Program-made: the position numbers and the translations under genes
Notes under the pieces: model-generated
What the model was told of the DNA's origin: nothing
Seen by the model: only the letters and a program-made list of their open reading frames with translations
Databases searched by the model: none
NCBI GenBank assembly: GCA_947095535.1
Contig: OX352774.1
Location: forward strand, 6,200,001-6,264,000
From: Poecilobothrus nobilitatus
Lineage: Eukaryota > Arthropoda > Insecta > Diptera > Dolichopodidae
DNA length: 64,000 nucleotides
Reading direction: 5' to 3'
Shown: positions 1-11,390 of the stretch, one piece after another
Layout of the letters: every line of letters begins with the position of its first letter
Numbering within the stretch: position 1 is the first letter of the stretch

Positions 1-324
1 AATTTTCTTTAATGTTATGTTGAAAATTTTCTGGCAAATACATAAATATTACATACATACATACACGAAAATTTTTTTATAAAATCTAGAATTTTTTTTT
101 TCATGTATATATTATGTATATGTATTTGTAAACCTGATTTTTAAATGTATGTAAAAATAAGTATGTAAAAACGTAACAATATTTTTTTTGTTATACCCGT
201 TACACTCTGATTCTTTGTATAATGTAAAAACGTAAAAAGGACGAAAAAGTCCCAATATATTTTTGTTTTTTTTTAGAAAGTTTATTTTTAAGTTGTTTTT
301 GTTATTGTTTGTATGTTTGAAACT

Positions 325-340
325 GAGAGAGAGAGAGAGA
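325..340. repeat. (GA)8 microsatellite
   Basis: Eight uninterrupted GA dinucleotides in an otherwise A/T-only stretch. Confidence 0.9.
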
Positions 341-1737
341 AAATATAACTTTTAAATTAATTATACCAGATTTTGTAAAAAAAAAAAAAGAAGAAAATAA
401 TTAAAATTGGAAAATTATGGAAAATTTCAATGTATATATTAGGTATATAAGGTGTTAAAATTAACTATATATTATAAAATTTATACTAGAATATTTATTA
501 TAATAATATAAAATGTTTATTTTTTTTTCTGTTATTAAATTATTATTATATCAAAATTATATATGTATATATTTATTTGTATATAACTTGCATGAAAAAT
601 AATAAAGAATCAATTATTGTTGTCTCATATGTATTTATTCATATTTAATTTTTTTTTTATGAAACGAAACAATTTAAAATAAATAATTAAAAGAAAAAAA
701 AGAAATAATTATAAAAAAAAATAGAATAATCGTGAAAATTATTTAATTATTTTAATTGTTAGTATGAAATGCATATACCTACATACGCTTATAATTAATA
801 AATAATGTAAAAATGTGAAAAAAAAAGCTTTTTTCGGCTCGTACAAAAGAAAATAAAATAAGGTATGTACACTCTCGATTTTATTAATACAAATTTTAAT
901 GACGACAATATTGTCGAAAATGAAATTCTAAGATTATTTTATTGAAGCCATCAATAAAAAAAAAAATTCTAAAGAGTGTTTTTTTCCTTTTTAAAAAATT
1001 TAATTAAACAACGGTTTTTTCTAAATTTACCTATACAAAAAACAAATTAAGTACGGTTTTCGGTTTATATCTCATCTCAAAGAATAAAAAAAAAAGAAAA
1101 GGATATTTTCCATACATTTTTTTTCCCAAAATTTTTTTTTCCAAATTTCTAAATTTCTATTAAAATTTCTATTTTCTTGAGCTGAGAAATAAGGTACTAA
1201 GGTATGATATCTACTATATAAAAAATCTTAAATTTATACCATTATGTAAAAAAAAATTAAGTAATTAAAGAATTTTTATTATCGAATCCAAATTAAAAAT
1301 TCATTTTAATAATACAATCTCTCAAATTTTCATTGAATAGTTGTATTTAAGTGGAAAAATTTTCCAAAGAAAACTTTTTATGAATTTTTTATTGTAAAAT
1401 ATATTGTCTACTTAATTTATCTCTTAAGATATAAAGTTATATTTTTTGTATATTTTTAAGGTACATCGAAATGTTTATAAATGTTTGTAAGATTGATTTG
1501 TTTTAAGGTTACATTTAAAAATTTTCTAGTACCTAGTACCGTTTATAAAACAAAGGATTTTATATTGAAATCTTTACTAAAATATTATATTTTAATTTTT
1601 ATTATAATAATAATTTAATGTGTGCAATATTTAGGACAACAATAAAAAAAGAAAAAAAAAAAATTATACAGAATACTTGTAATAATAATTCAAAGTCCAC
1701 TCGTACAGTTTTATTTTTTACTAAAAAATTTTTCATA

Positions 1738-1741
<4 letters not shown>

Positions 1742-1769
<28 letters not shown>
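1742..1769. repeat. (AT)14 microsatellite
   Basis: Uninterrupted alternating AT run. Similar shorter runs occur at about 2333-2354, 3830-3849, 13108-13123, 34124-34141 and 42617-42631. Confidence 0.9.
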
Positions 1770-1772
<3 letters not shown>

Positions 1773-3994
1773 ATATACGAAATTGTTCTATTAAATATAT
1801 TTAAATAATATTATAATAGTATAACATATATAAAATATCATATATATATTTTTAAATATATATATATTTAAAAATTAAAAAATTAAATGAACTTTGTTTA
1901 TATATTATTTATATATTATAACTGTTATATATATTTTGTTTTTTTTTATTTACAGATTGCAGATAAATGCATATGTCAAAGGATAACTAACTAACTAACA
2001 CCTTCCGATTTAGACACGAACACAATATATATATAGTTTACTATATGTATTCGAAGTAAGTGAAATAAAAAGGAAAAAAAAAAAATATATATATATATAG
2101 GTAAAAAATATTTACATATATACAAACTAATGTATATAAATATAGATATATGTATATGGGTACCATAATATTATAATGTTACAAAAAAAAAAAAAAAAAA
2201 AATTTGTTCAAAGTTCTTGTAGAACACAAGGACAACAAAAAAAAAATGAAATGATTTTAATGTTTAACAGCAACCTTTTTGACTTTAATCGTCTTGTATA
2301 ACAGTTAAGCTGTTTTGTAAAGTTTATTTTATTTATATATATATATATATATATGAAATATTTTATATACATATTTTTTTTAATTTTTTTAGTTTTTCCT
2401 AAATGTATTTTCAGTTTTGTCCTGCATATATAAAAAAAAATAATTATATCTAAATTTGTATATATATATATATAAATATTTGTATATATATACTATGAAC
2501 GTAGATGTATATTGTTTTATTTAAATTAAAAATATAAAAATAAACTGACAGAAAACAAAAAAAAAAAAAAAATATTGGAGCTTGCGCTAAGCTTTTTAAT
2601 GGCTTTTGAAGAAAAGTGGTGTATAATTAGATTCTATATCTAATGTATATAAAGAAAAAACAAAAAAAAAAAAATAAGGTACCTACTTTTTGATATAGAT
2701 ACATACGTTTTTTTTTTTTTTTTAATACTAAATTTTTAATTTTTTTTTTTTTTTCTTGCAAATTTTTGAAAAAAACTACATTAAAAAAATTATTTTATTT
2801 TTGTTTTTTAAATTATATATAGAAATTAATATTTATATACAATATTATTTATTAAAATGTTTTTTTTTTTGTTTTATTTTACTTTTTACTTTTTGTTTTT
2901 TGTTAGAATGAAAATCACATAATTTTTCTTATACTTAAATTAAATGTATTGCAAATTTTAGTTTTTTTTTTCTTTTTTTTTTTTGTATTAATTCAGTATA
3001 GATTTTTTTTTTTTTTTTATTAAATATGTATATATATTATTTTTCTATTATTAAAAATTGTATAAAAAATGAATTCCCTAATTTTGTGTATATATTAGTT
3101 TTTTTTTTTATTAAATATTTTTAAAAATTGTGAATTTTTTTTATTTCTGTTCTGTTTTTTTTTTTTGTTTTTTCTTGTTCAATTTCCATTTATTGTTAAG
3201 GGAAGAGTGTTTTTATTTTCTTCCTTAAAATTTAAATCTTAGTGCACTTATAAAACACCAAAATCAAAAAAAAAAAAAAAACAAAATCAAAAAATAACAA
3301 AAGAAAAAATGAAAAATCACTTAAAAAGTATTTGTTTTAAATTTTCTTTTTATTTTTCATATTGAATAACTTCAATTTTAATTGTAAAAAATTTTTTTTA
3401 TATGAATCCTTTTTTTTTTTTCTTGTTGAAAGTTTTTTTTCTTTTTTTCTGATATTTAGAATTATTTAAATTATTTTTTTTTTTTTTTGCTATAAGTATG
3501 ATCTATTATGCTAGGACTCTAATTCTGAACTGAGTGAGCGAAAAATTTTAAACGGTATACTATAAAAAAAAAAAATTTAATATTTTATATATAAAAAAAA
3601 GGTGGAATCACAATACATACAGGACAATTTAATGTACCTATATACATGTGTATATTCAATAAATAGGACCTCAAAGCTTTCAGGATACTTATAATTTTTT
3701 TTTTTTCTATATATCATATGGATATAAAAAAAAAATTAAAAAATATGCATATTTTATATATATATATAATTTGAATGTAAATATAGATTAATAATATATT
3801 TATATTGCTTATAAAAAAATTTACATTCATGTATATATATATATATATAGATATATACATATAATAATATTATATTTAATGTTTTTGTATTTTTTGTAAA
3901 ATATATGTAAAAGAATGGGAAAAAAAAAAACCGGAGATTTTCCATGTTTTATTTTTTATGGTATTTTTAAGAACGAAAAGACGAAACGAATAGG

Positions 3995-4052
3995 CCAACA
4001 AACAAATGAACAAACAAATAAACAAACGAACGTACGAACGAACGGACGAATG
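3995..4052. repeat. Degenerate (ACAA/ACGA)n tetranucleotide tract
   Basis: A tract of ACAA units passes into ACGA/ACGG units within about 58 bp. A second CAAA tract lies at 4610-4631. No coding potential. Confidence 0.75.
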
Positions 4053-5260
4053 TGTATAGTAGTAAATAATTAGAAATGATGACGAAAAAAAAAAGAAAAA
4101 AAAAAATTAAAAGCTTTCAAATATTTACAAAATTTTTTAATATATATATACATATGTAGATGTAAGGATATAAAATTATTTGTAAATGTTCAGTTGTTAA
4201 AGAAAAGAAGAAAAAAAGAAAGAAAAATGCCCAGGTCTTTTTGAATTTAATATTATTGTAAAAAAGGAAAAAATGAAAATTTCTGTGTTGATAATATGAG
4301 GGAAAATGATAAAAAATAAGCTGTAACGGTAAAATAAGTTTTTCTACATGTGTTGTTTTTTTTTTTCTTTTATACATATTTTAAATTTTTTTAAATCATA
4401 TCATTTTAATATAAGAATATCTTATGTATAAAATATAAACTTCTAAACATAATATATGTATATATATATAGTATATTTATATGTAATTTATATTTTCATA
4501 TGTTAATTTAGTTTTCTTATATACATACTATTTATTATATTACATATTTATTTAATATAGAATGAACCTTGCTTAATGTACAAAAACTTATAATAGTTAA
4601 AAAAAAAAACAAAACAAACAAACAAACAAACGAATGTAAATAACAAGCGAAAAATTTTCTATTCTATATTTGATTTTCCCCACAAAAAAACTATATATGT
4701 ATATATATATAAAAACAAATTTAATATTAAAAAAATACCAAGGCAATGATCATTTTGTACAATAGAAAATGAAAAAGTCACTAATATTATTTCATTTATA
4801 TTATGATATCTTTTATACTTTGTTTAAAAATTTTTTTTTTTTTGCAATTAAAATTATTATCATTATATTTTGTTAATATTTTCTTTACAAATATTTCTTA
4901 TAATAATTTTAATATGTATTGATAGTTTTGAAATCATCTTTATGCAAAAATTTTTATAATTTTATAATAACTATTTTGTTTTTCTTTTGTGATGCCACGA
5001 AATATTAAGCGTTTTTAAGGAGGGATAAATTTTCTGTTTTGTCTTAAATATATAAAGTTTTTTTCTATTCGGTTGATCTTTGAAATATAATTATCTTCTA
5101 TCTGTTATTGTAGAAGTGCAGTTAAAGTAATAATTATTCAATTATTTTGGCAATAAGAGAGTGAAAATGATTTAACTCAGTAAAAATCTCTAGATGTCCT
5201 GAGTCAAAATTCCACAAAAACTTTTTATGATGGACTTTAGAGTTGCTCACAAAATCAGGA

Positions 5261-5590
5261 TTATAAGTTTTTCTTCTTCTTCTTTAACTGCCAATCCTCT
5301 TGGATGTTGGCGAATCACATTTAGACATCACTCTAAATTTATGATAATGTTGTTGTATTCTTCTCTGTTGGATGCTGTTTGTAATAGTTCGGCGATTATT
5401 CTCAACCCTATCCAGTTTCTGATATTACGAAGCCAAGATATTTCTTTTCTAGCTACATCACGCCTGCCTTCAATTTTGCCTTGGTTTATAAGTTGTAGGA
5501 TTTCATATTTATTGTTGCGCATGATGTGTCTAAGGTATGCAGATTTACTACGCTTAATATTTTGTAATAAGTTTTTGTAAGTATAAGTTT
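5261..5590 (-). pseudogene. LINE reverse-transcriptase C-terminal relic
   Basis: On the minus strand the reading runs from LQNIKRSKSAYLRHIMRN through KYEILQLINQGKIEGRR to SWLRNIRNW. This is the conserved tail of insect endonuclease/reverse-transcriptase polyproteins, which normally reads close to YLGHIMRN..KYELLQLIIQGKI.GRR...SWLKNLR.W. After the TGA at about 5325 the similarity resumes in another frame (FANIQEDWQLKKKKNL then TAA at 5261-5263), so at least one frameshift and several stops are present. Only the last ~110 residues survive, with no polymerase or endonuclease motif. The clade is not resolved. It is dead, and differs from the LINE family at 26.9-28.1 kb. Confidence 0.7.
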
Positions 5591-5790
5591 TTAATTTCTA
5601 AGATTCCTCCTGATTCGGAATATGTAAATATTCTGGAAAACGGGTATACCCTGATTTTGAATTCAACTTTTAAATCTTTCTTAATGCAGAATCTCGTATC
5701 AACGAATATATAAATACTCCGGATAAAGAGAATATTCTGATTTTGTTACCCTCTTCTAATCTATAATATCCTTTCTAAGAATCTCGTGTA
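5591..5790 (-). repeat. Minisatellite-related tract, antisense
   Basis: In reverse complement this carries the same words as the tandem repeat at 10842-11390 (a GAGATTCTG start, a GTTACAAAATCAGGAT-like centre, TTTTCCAGAATAT near the end), in about two degenerate units. A single similar unit in plus orientation lies just beside it at 5230-5266. Confidence 0.5.
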
Positions 5791-5880
5791 TACTTAATAT
5801 ATCCAACTTTACTTAATTAATCAAACTAATCATATTAGACAAATCAGAAGAGGAGGCTTTATTTTGCATCTGAATTGTAA

Positions 5881-5901
5881 ATAAAGTCTTAAAGACTTTA
5901 T
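5881..5901. repeat. 21-bp perfect palindrome
   Basis: ATAAAGTCTT, one A, then AAGACTTTAT: two 10-bp arms around a single base. Nearby, a 20-bp word with TTCCCTATATTA and AAGACGTTT is duplicated at about 5930-5969. The rest of 5791-6063 shows no gene. Confidence 0.7.
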
Positions 5902-6063
5902 TATTAAAAACTTTATCGCACCTCCTAAATTCCCTATATTAGAAGACGTTTATATCTTCCCTATATTAAAGACGTTTGGATCCATTTAAAATCCGCCATT
6001 TTAATTGTTATCATCTTTATTAAAATAATCCTGTTTATCCTACTTCCTTATATAATTATAATT

Positions 6064-7608
6064 ATACCCGTACGATAGGATCATTACTCCTCCGTTTGTA
6101 ATACCTCGAAATAAGCGAGCTAGATATACCTTCAAAGGTATGGATCGGATCAGAAAAAAATTCTAAGACTTTTGAGCCATGTCCGTCCGTCCATCAGCAC
6201 GCTAACTCAAAAACTAAGAAAGTTAGAATCTTGAAATTTACACAAAATATTCTGGGAGTAATTTGTAGGTTCCCTATTTTTTTTGGTTGAGTTTGGACCA
6301 AACCTTAAGGTAGCTCTCGAACACTTAACTTTTAGATCCCCACATTTTTTTTGAAATAGAGCTATGAAATTTTAACTGCTGATAGATCATTCAAAAATAT
6401 TAATTTTATTTTTACTAACTTTTTTTTGTAGCCCCACCCGTTACGGAGCTACAGCTCCCCAAAAGCTCAAAAAGGCTCTATATTTAAATTATTATAGCAC
6501 AAGTTGTATAAGGTATATCTTCATTTTAAAAACGTCAAACAATTACTACTTTTATTAGCTTTAAAAGTATATATACAATAAATATATATTTGTAGCATAC
6601 GGTGTCTTAATTTACCGTTATGCGAAACTCAAATTTTGCAAAATCCTTTAACCCTTCTATCTTCTAAACGGTTTAAGTTGGAAACTTGAAATTTTGACAG
6701 AAGTTAGATCTTTGAAAATAAGTACGAGTCATTTCAGAAATTTTTTTTGTATCACCCCCCGTTTAGGAGCTGTAAGGAGTCAAAAACTGAAAATTTCCTA
6801 TTTTTAAACACCTGTAACTTGAACACCTGTTAGAATTTTTTTGAAGTAATACACAAAAATTAAAGCTTCAAAATCACACTCTTATTTCTGTTAACAACTT
6901 TTTTTAATAATATAGGGTTACTTTATAATTGACGAAAGTGTTACTTGGTTTTTTCAAATTTTCTAACAAATTTCTTTAACGAATTTTTTCCATTTTGTTT
7001 TACTCGATAATTTGAAATTGTTGAGGATATAATGTAGTACATAGTACGTAGTACATAAAAATGTAAATAAATAAACAACATAACGGTTGCTTGAAGAATT
7101 TTTATTTATATGATATTGATATACATACTTATATAATATCATGTTTATTTCGTATATGTCACTGATGAATGAATGATAAGAGTATAGATGTATATTATAT
7201 AGCGCCGTATTTACATACATATATGTATTTTATTATACTTATAAGAAATTATTCTGTCAATGGAATATTTAAATATAATATAGTATAATATTTAAAATTA
7301 TATTTATTATTTTGTACTAAGTAAATTTAGTATACAGTTACCGCTTAGTATTAAATGGTACTATAGAATATTTGAAAAAGTTTTGGATTGATAATCGTTA
7401 TGTGGAAGGTTAGAATCTGCTTTTGAAGAATGTACATATAAACATATAGTTTGAATATATGTACAACCCATAGTTTTAGAAATTATAAAATTCACCCAAA
7501 TTATTTTAAAATACTAAAATATTAAAAAAATAATATTGTAAGCAGAGTTTGCTGTGTTAGCTGTGAACATACTAAGAGTTGACAAAGACAACTGTATTCT
7601 TCCTCGTT
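6064..7608 (-). mobile_element. Interspersed repeat element, copy A (inverted partner of 21877-23459)
   Basis: This ~1.5-kb segment is closely similar to the reverse complement of 21877-23459, from TACCCGTACGATAGGATC at one end to GTTGACAAAG.CAACTGTATTCTTCCTCGTTT at the other. It contains a GTCCGTCCGTCC tract followed by AGCACGCTAACTCAAAAACT, a GC-richer word near TAGCCCCACCCGTTACGGAGCTACAGCTCC, and another near CACCTGTAACTTGAACACCTG. The last two are shared with the element at 28198-29872. No intact protein is encoded; the open frame at 6963-7220 recurs in copy B and is just repeat sequence. The class is uncertain, most likely a non-autonomous transposon. It is called minus because copy B and the 28-kb modules read in the other direction. 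Confidence 0.7.
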
Positions 7609-7639
7609 TTTATCAGTTTTTGATATGATTATGTATGCA

Positions 7640-7915
7640 TTATGATCTAACAGAAATCCATAAACCTAGTCATTAGGGGGGAAAAAAAGAAATGGTTTGG
7701 ACACACCCTTAGGAAAATGTCTTTGATAACCTGAGAGATCCTTGATTGGATTCCTCAAGGAACAAAGAAAGTGGGAAGGCCAAAATCACGTGGAGGAGTA
7801 CTGTAATGAAAGAAATAGAAGAAACAGGGAACAACTGGTTATAAATCAAGTTAATAGAACAAAATAGAGTTAGTTATAGAGGCTTTGTAGAAGTCCTATG
7901 CTCATCAAGGGAATG
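7640..7915 (+). pseudogene. LINE 3'-terminal coding relic
   Basis: Plus-strand translation gives KWFGHTLRKMSLIT, a stop, then EILDWIPQGTKKVGRPKS and, after several stops, EAL.KSYAHQGNE. This matches the conserved C-terminus of many animal non-LTR retrotransposon polyproteins (W.GHTLRK......ALDWNPQGKR..GRPR..W.R ... W..LV.ALCS). At least six in-frame stops break it. It abuts repeat copy A with no clear boundary. The clade is not resolved. Confidence 0.6.
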
Positions 7916-10841
7916 AAAAAGGAACGAAAAAAATGTAAACTAAACTATAGTTAAATATCCTGTAATGTTAGATAAAAATGATAAGTATAAATAAATAAGT
8001 TGATAAAAATGATAAAAATAAATAAGTTTTTCTCATAGTTTTTTTTAAATTAAATTTTTATAATTTTTTTTTAAAGATTACCTATATAAATTGATGTCTT
8101 TAAATGTTTTTATTTTCTTATTTTACTTTCGTTTTTACGTTTTTACTTTCAATACATAAGATTAAAATTTTCGTTTATATGACATACTCTTAACTCGAAA
8201 TTAATGGTTAGCGTTTAAGGATAAAGTTTTAATATTATAAGGTGAAATTGGCGTTTTCAGCGAGTTAAAGTCTCACAGTATCTTTCAATGATTTTCATCA
8301 TTCTCACCTAAAAACATTTAAAAAAAAATGTTCTTACATCATTTACCTATTTTTGTTATAGATTGCAATATTCCAAGTCCCCTTTATATTGTATCTACAA
8401 ATTCCATATGTTGGACTGGTTTAAAATATTTAACAAGCTTTTCAATCTATATACATGAAATATATAAGAAAAATTATCGTAGTTTTTATAAAATTAAAAT
8501 TCTCCCTTGTTTTTTTTAAAAGAAAAAAAAAATTTTAATTATTATTAAAATTTTATATTTTTAAAAATTATTTTTAAAAAAAAAGGAAAGGAAAATTTTT
8601 TATTTTTTTTTATTTTATAAAAGTTCATAAAAACTTGTTTCGTGCTTGTCAGTTCTATTGAACTACTCAGTAAAGGTATAGAATTTTACTTTAGGTACAT
8701 AACTCCAAAAATTTCATCAACTCATTAACATTTATATTAAAAATTAATGAAAAGGTCTGTGATTTGAAAAAATTAACTTAAAAAAGGTGAATTTTATAAC
8801 AATAAAAGATAATTTTATCGTGAGTCCTTGATTCTGTTTTTAAGCGGAAGGAAGTTTTTCACTGAGAAAGTAAAAACCTTATTGGAATACTTTGAAAATA
8901 CTTATATTGATGCATTAGGATTAGGTGGGTTGATCAACAAAGTTTATAATTTATGAATAGAACTTTTGTGAGTTTGCTGTAAATCAATGCAACAAATCAC
9001 ACAATGTTTGTGAAGAATGATATAATAAATTTCACAGACTAGTCAACGTTGATCACCCAAACATATGACTGTTAATAAGGGCAATCATTTCCGAACAAAC
9101 ATGGCTTGAGAAAATTTATTGAAGGCGTCGAACGAGAATTAAAAAAGAAAAAATATAAGAACTGTGTTGCACGTTGTGTAAAAGCAATTTTAGTTTTATT
9201 GATACAGTCCCCTTTTTGAGGAGTGTAGCTCATAATTTCGAAATTCGTTTTGTGTGCTTAATTAAATAATGAAAATTAAAAATAATTTTTTTTTTTGTTT
9301 TAAAAATGTTGTTCCAAAAACAATTTCTTCTTCGTTATGTCAAAATAGAATAAGTTTTGAGTTTTGTTTTAAGGATACAAATTTACAGTTATTTTATTGT
9401 TGTTAGTTAAATTTAAATTTATTTTGCTGGAAAAAAAAAAATTTCAATTAAATTTAAATAGTCACCATGACAATCAATTTCTTAACTAAGATAAAATATC
9501 ATAAGAAAAATATTATTTTATTTTAACTTTTCCTTGAAATCTCATCCAATTTTACATTGAAGCACTTCACTTTAAATGTCAGTTTTTTTCTATCTATGAT
9601 TTGAGTTTTTTTTTTTTTTTCTCTTTTAGTATAAGAAAATAAAAAAAAATAATTTTTGATATTTGTTGAGTTGTCAATTAAATATTTTATTTACTTTGAA
9701 TTTTTATAAGTTGTTTTTTTTTTTTTTTTTTTATTTAAAATTCTATATTTACATTTTTATAAAGTATTTATTTTTATGTTTGTTGATGTTTTCATTTCTG
9801 TTTCTTATTATAAATGCTGCTAAGAAAATGTTTTGCGTTTTTTTTTTGTAAGGTGATTTCTGGAGGGAAATTTAAACTACTTTTTATTTTGTTTTTTTTT
9901 TTCTATTATTCTGTTGTTTTTATTTTTCTCTATAATATTTTTTTTTATTTAGTTCACTAAAAAATTAGTTTTAGTTTTTCATATATGACATTGCCTATTT
10001 AAACTTGACGATGGTTAGTTGTTGAATTTAAATTCTGAATAAAGGATTTCCCAAGAGAAATTCAATAAAAAGAAAAGAAAAGAAAAAAAAAAAAAAAATT
10101 AAATTTATTCAGTTTTTTTTTTTATATTTTTTTTTTTTTACTCTGGGAATAGCATAGATTAAATATAATATCTATGTATATGTTTATACCTAATACATAA
10201 GTATATAATATAAATAAATTTGTATGCGAATAGTTTTCTTTTTTTTTTTATAATAAAAAATAAAATTTTATAAGATTTTTTTTTTTTCATTTTATGTAAA
10301 TATATAAAAATTGAAAAATTAATATGGTACCTACCAATATCATATACGAGTATAAAATAATTTTAATAGAAAACAGCTTGTGAAATTTTAAAATATTTAA
10401 TTTAATTTATAAAAGTTTTGCAGATCGTTTAAATAAAAAAATTTTATTCTTTTTGTAAATTGGTAAAATATAAGTTGAATTTAGTAATTTATAGGATTTA
10501 AATATAATATTTTTTAAAGAAAACACGTCATAATGATATTAAAGAAATTTTACGAATAAAAATTTTTCAAAACTTTTCCTTATAATAAAATTTAAAAAAT
10601 AATATTTTACCGTTAGTTATTTTTAGTTAATTAAATATATGTATGTGTAAACTAGTAAAATTTCGGATCACGCTTACAATCCAAGAAAAAAAAAAATTCA
10701 AATGCACAAAAATCCAAACTTTTTCAAGAATTCAAAAATTAAAAATCCAATTACGTCAAACACCAAATTTGGGAAATCCAGATCCATCTAAAGCCAAATG
10801 CATCAATTATAGATGAATATTTTATATATGTATGTATATGT
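7916..10841. other. A+T-rich non-coding block
   Basis: No supportable gene. It is T-rich on the plus strand from 9.3 to 10.2 kb. A slightly more balanced stretch at 8930-9240 gives short peptide pieces (FIEGVERELKKKKY and similar) that suggest an old transposase or ORF1 fragment, but they are too broken to assign. Confidence 0.5.
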
Positions 10842-11390
10842 GAGATTCTGAATGAGGAGGGATTTTAGAGTTGGTTACAAAATTAGGATTAGACGCTTTT
10901 TCCAGAATGTATGTACATGAGTTAGATTAGGATGAACTTTGGAGTGGATTTTAGAATTGGTTACAAAATCAGGATTATTTGCTTTTTCGAGAATATTATA
11001 TATAAATTAGGATTTAAGAGTGGGGCCCTCGGTGGCCTAGTGGGTAAGAGCGTATAAAATACGCTACAAACACCGAGAGAGTGTCGGTTCGAATCCCACA
11101 CACGTCGTAAGAGCTATTCCCCCTTACTACATTTACAGCCACGTCTGAACATTGTAATGTGTAATGTGTAATTTCCTGTCCACATTTATGTGGCAGAGAA
11201 ATGCATTAAAAAAAAAAAAAATTTAAGAGTTGGTTACAAAATTAGGGTTTCATTAATTTGTTTAGCGAGGATTTTAAAAACTTTGTAGCAAAAATATTTA
11301 TATAAGAGAAATAATTAGGAGGGATTTTAGAGTTGGTTTTAAAATCAAAATTATACCTTTTTCCAGAGTATACATGTTTATTTTGTCTAT
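10842..11390 (+). repeat. ~100-bp tandem repeat (minisatellite), interrupted by a SINE
   Basis: Several degenerate units run in tandem. Each has GATTTTAGAGTTGGTTACAA, then AAATCAGGATTA, then TTTTTCCAGAAT and an ATGTATGTA-like end. Units start near 10842, 10930, 11005 and 11300. The SINE at 11022-11220 sits within one unit. The same family recurs antisense at 5591-5790 and in one plus-strand unit at 44410-44520. Confidence 0.65.
11022..11220 (+). mobile_element. tRNA-derived SINE, copy 1
   Basis: The head is tRNA-like: A box TGGCCTAGTGG at 11033-11043 and B box GGTTCGAATCC at 11086-11096, the internal RNA polymerase III promoter. The head is followed by a body with ACATTTACAGCCACG.CTGAA and a tail with the small hairpin CCACATTTATGTGG, then GCAGAGAAATGCATTAAA and an A run. 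A 10-bp target-site duplication, ATTTAAGAGT, flanks it at 11012-11021 and 11221-11230. It is the least damaged copy here, with the full tail and perfect duplication, suggesting recent insertion. SINEs encode no protein and depend on a LINE for movement. Confidence 0.9.

Larger units (their letters stand above)
1..5260. other. A+T-rich non-coding block
   Basis: No supportable gene. The sequence is dominated by runs of 8-18 A or T, (TA)n tracts such as 1742-1769 and 2333-2354, and short tandem tracts. The open frames present (for example 3754-3945 and 4117-4377 on the minus strand) are Phe/Tyr/Ile/Lys-rich products of homopolymers and (TA)n, have no recognisable domain, and are left out. It could be intergenic, intronic or long untranslated sequence. 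Confidence 0.6.

Noticed and set aside
5227..5580. 117-codon plus-strand open frame
   Set aside because: It is the antisense shadow of the LINE relic on the minus strand, which carries the recognisable KYEILQLINQGKIEGRR pattern.
6963..7220. 85-codon minus-strand frame whose start is shared with 22379-22561
   Set aside because: The similarity exists because both lie in the two copies of a non-coding repeat. The frames end differently and have Tyr/Asn/Ile-biased composition.
8930..9240. Possible DDE-transposase fragment (NHTMFVKND..., LITQTYD..., RKFIEGVERELKKKKY)
   Set aside because: The pieces need several frame changes and stops, and no catalytic residues can be placed with confidence.
11033..11096. 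A functional tRNA gene at the A/B boxes of the SINE
   Set aside because: The acceptor and T stems do not close as a full cloverleaf, and the same sequence recurs with a shared non-tRNA body, A tail and target-site duplications, which defines a SINE.
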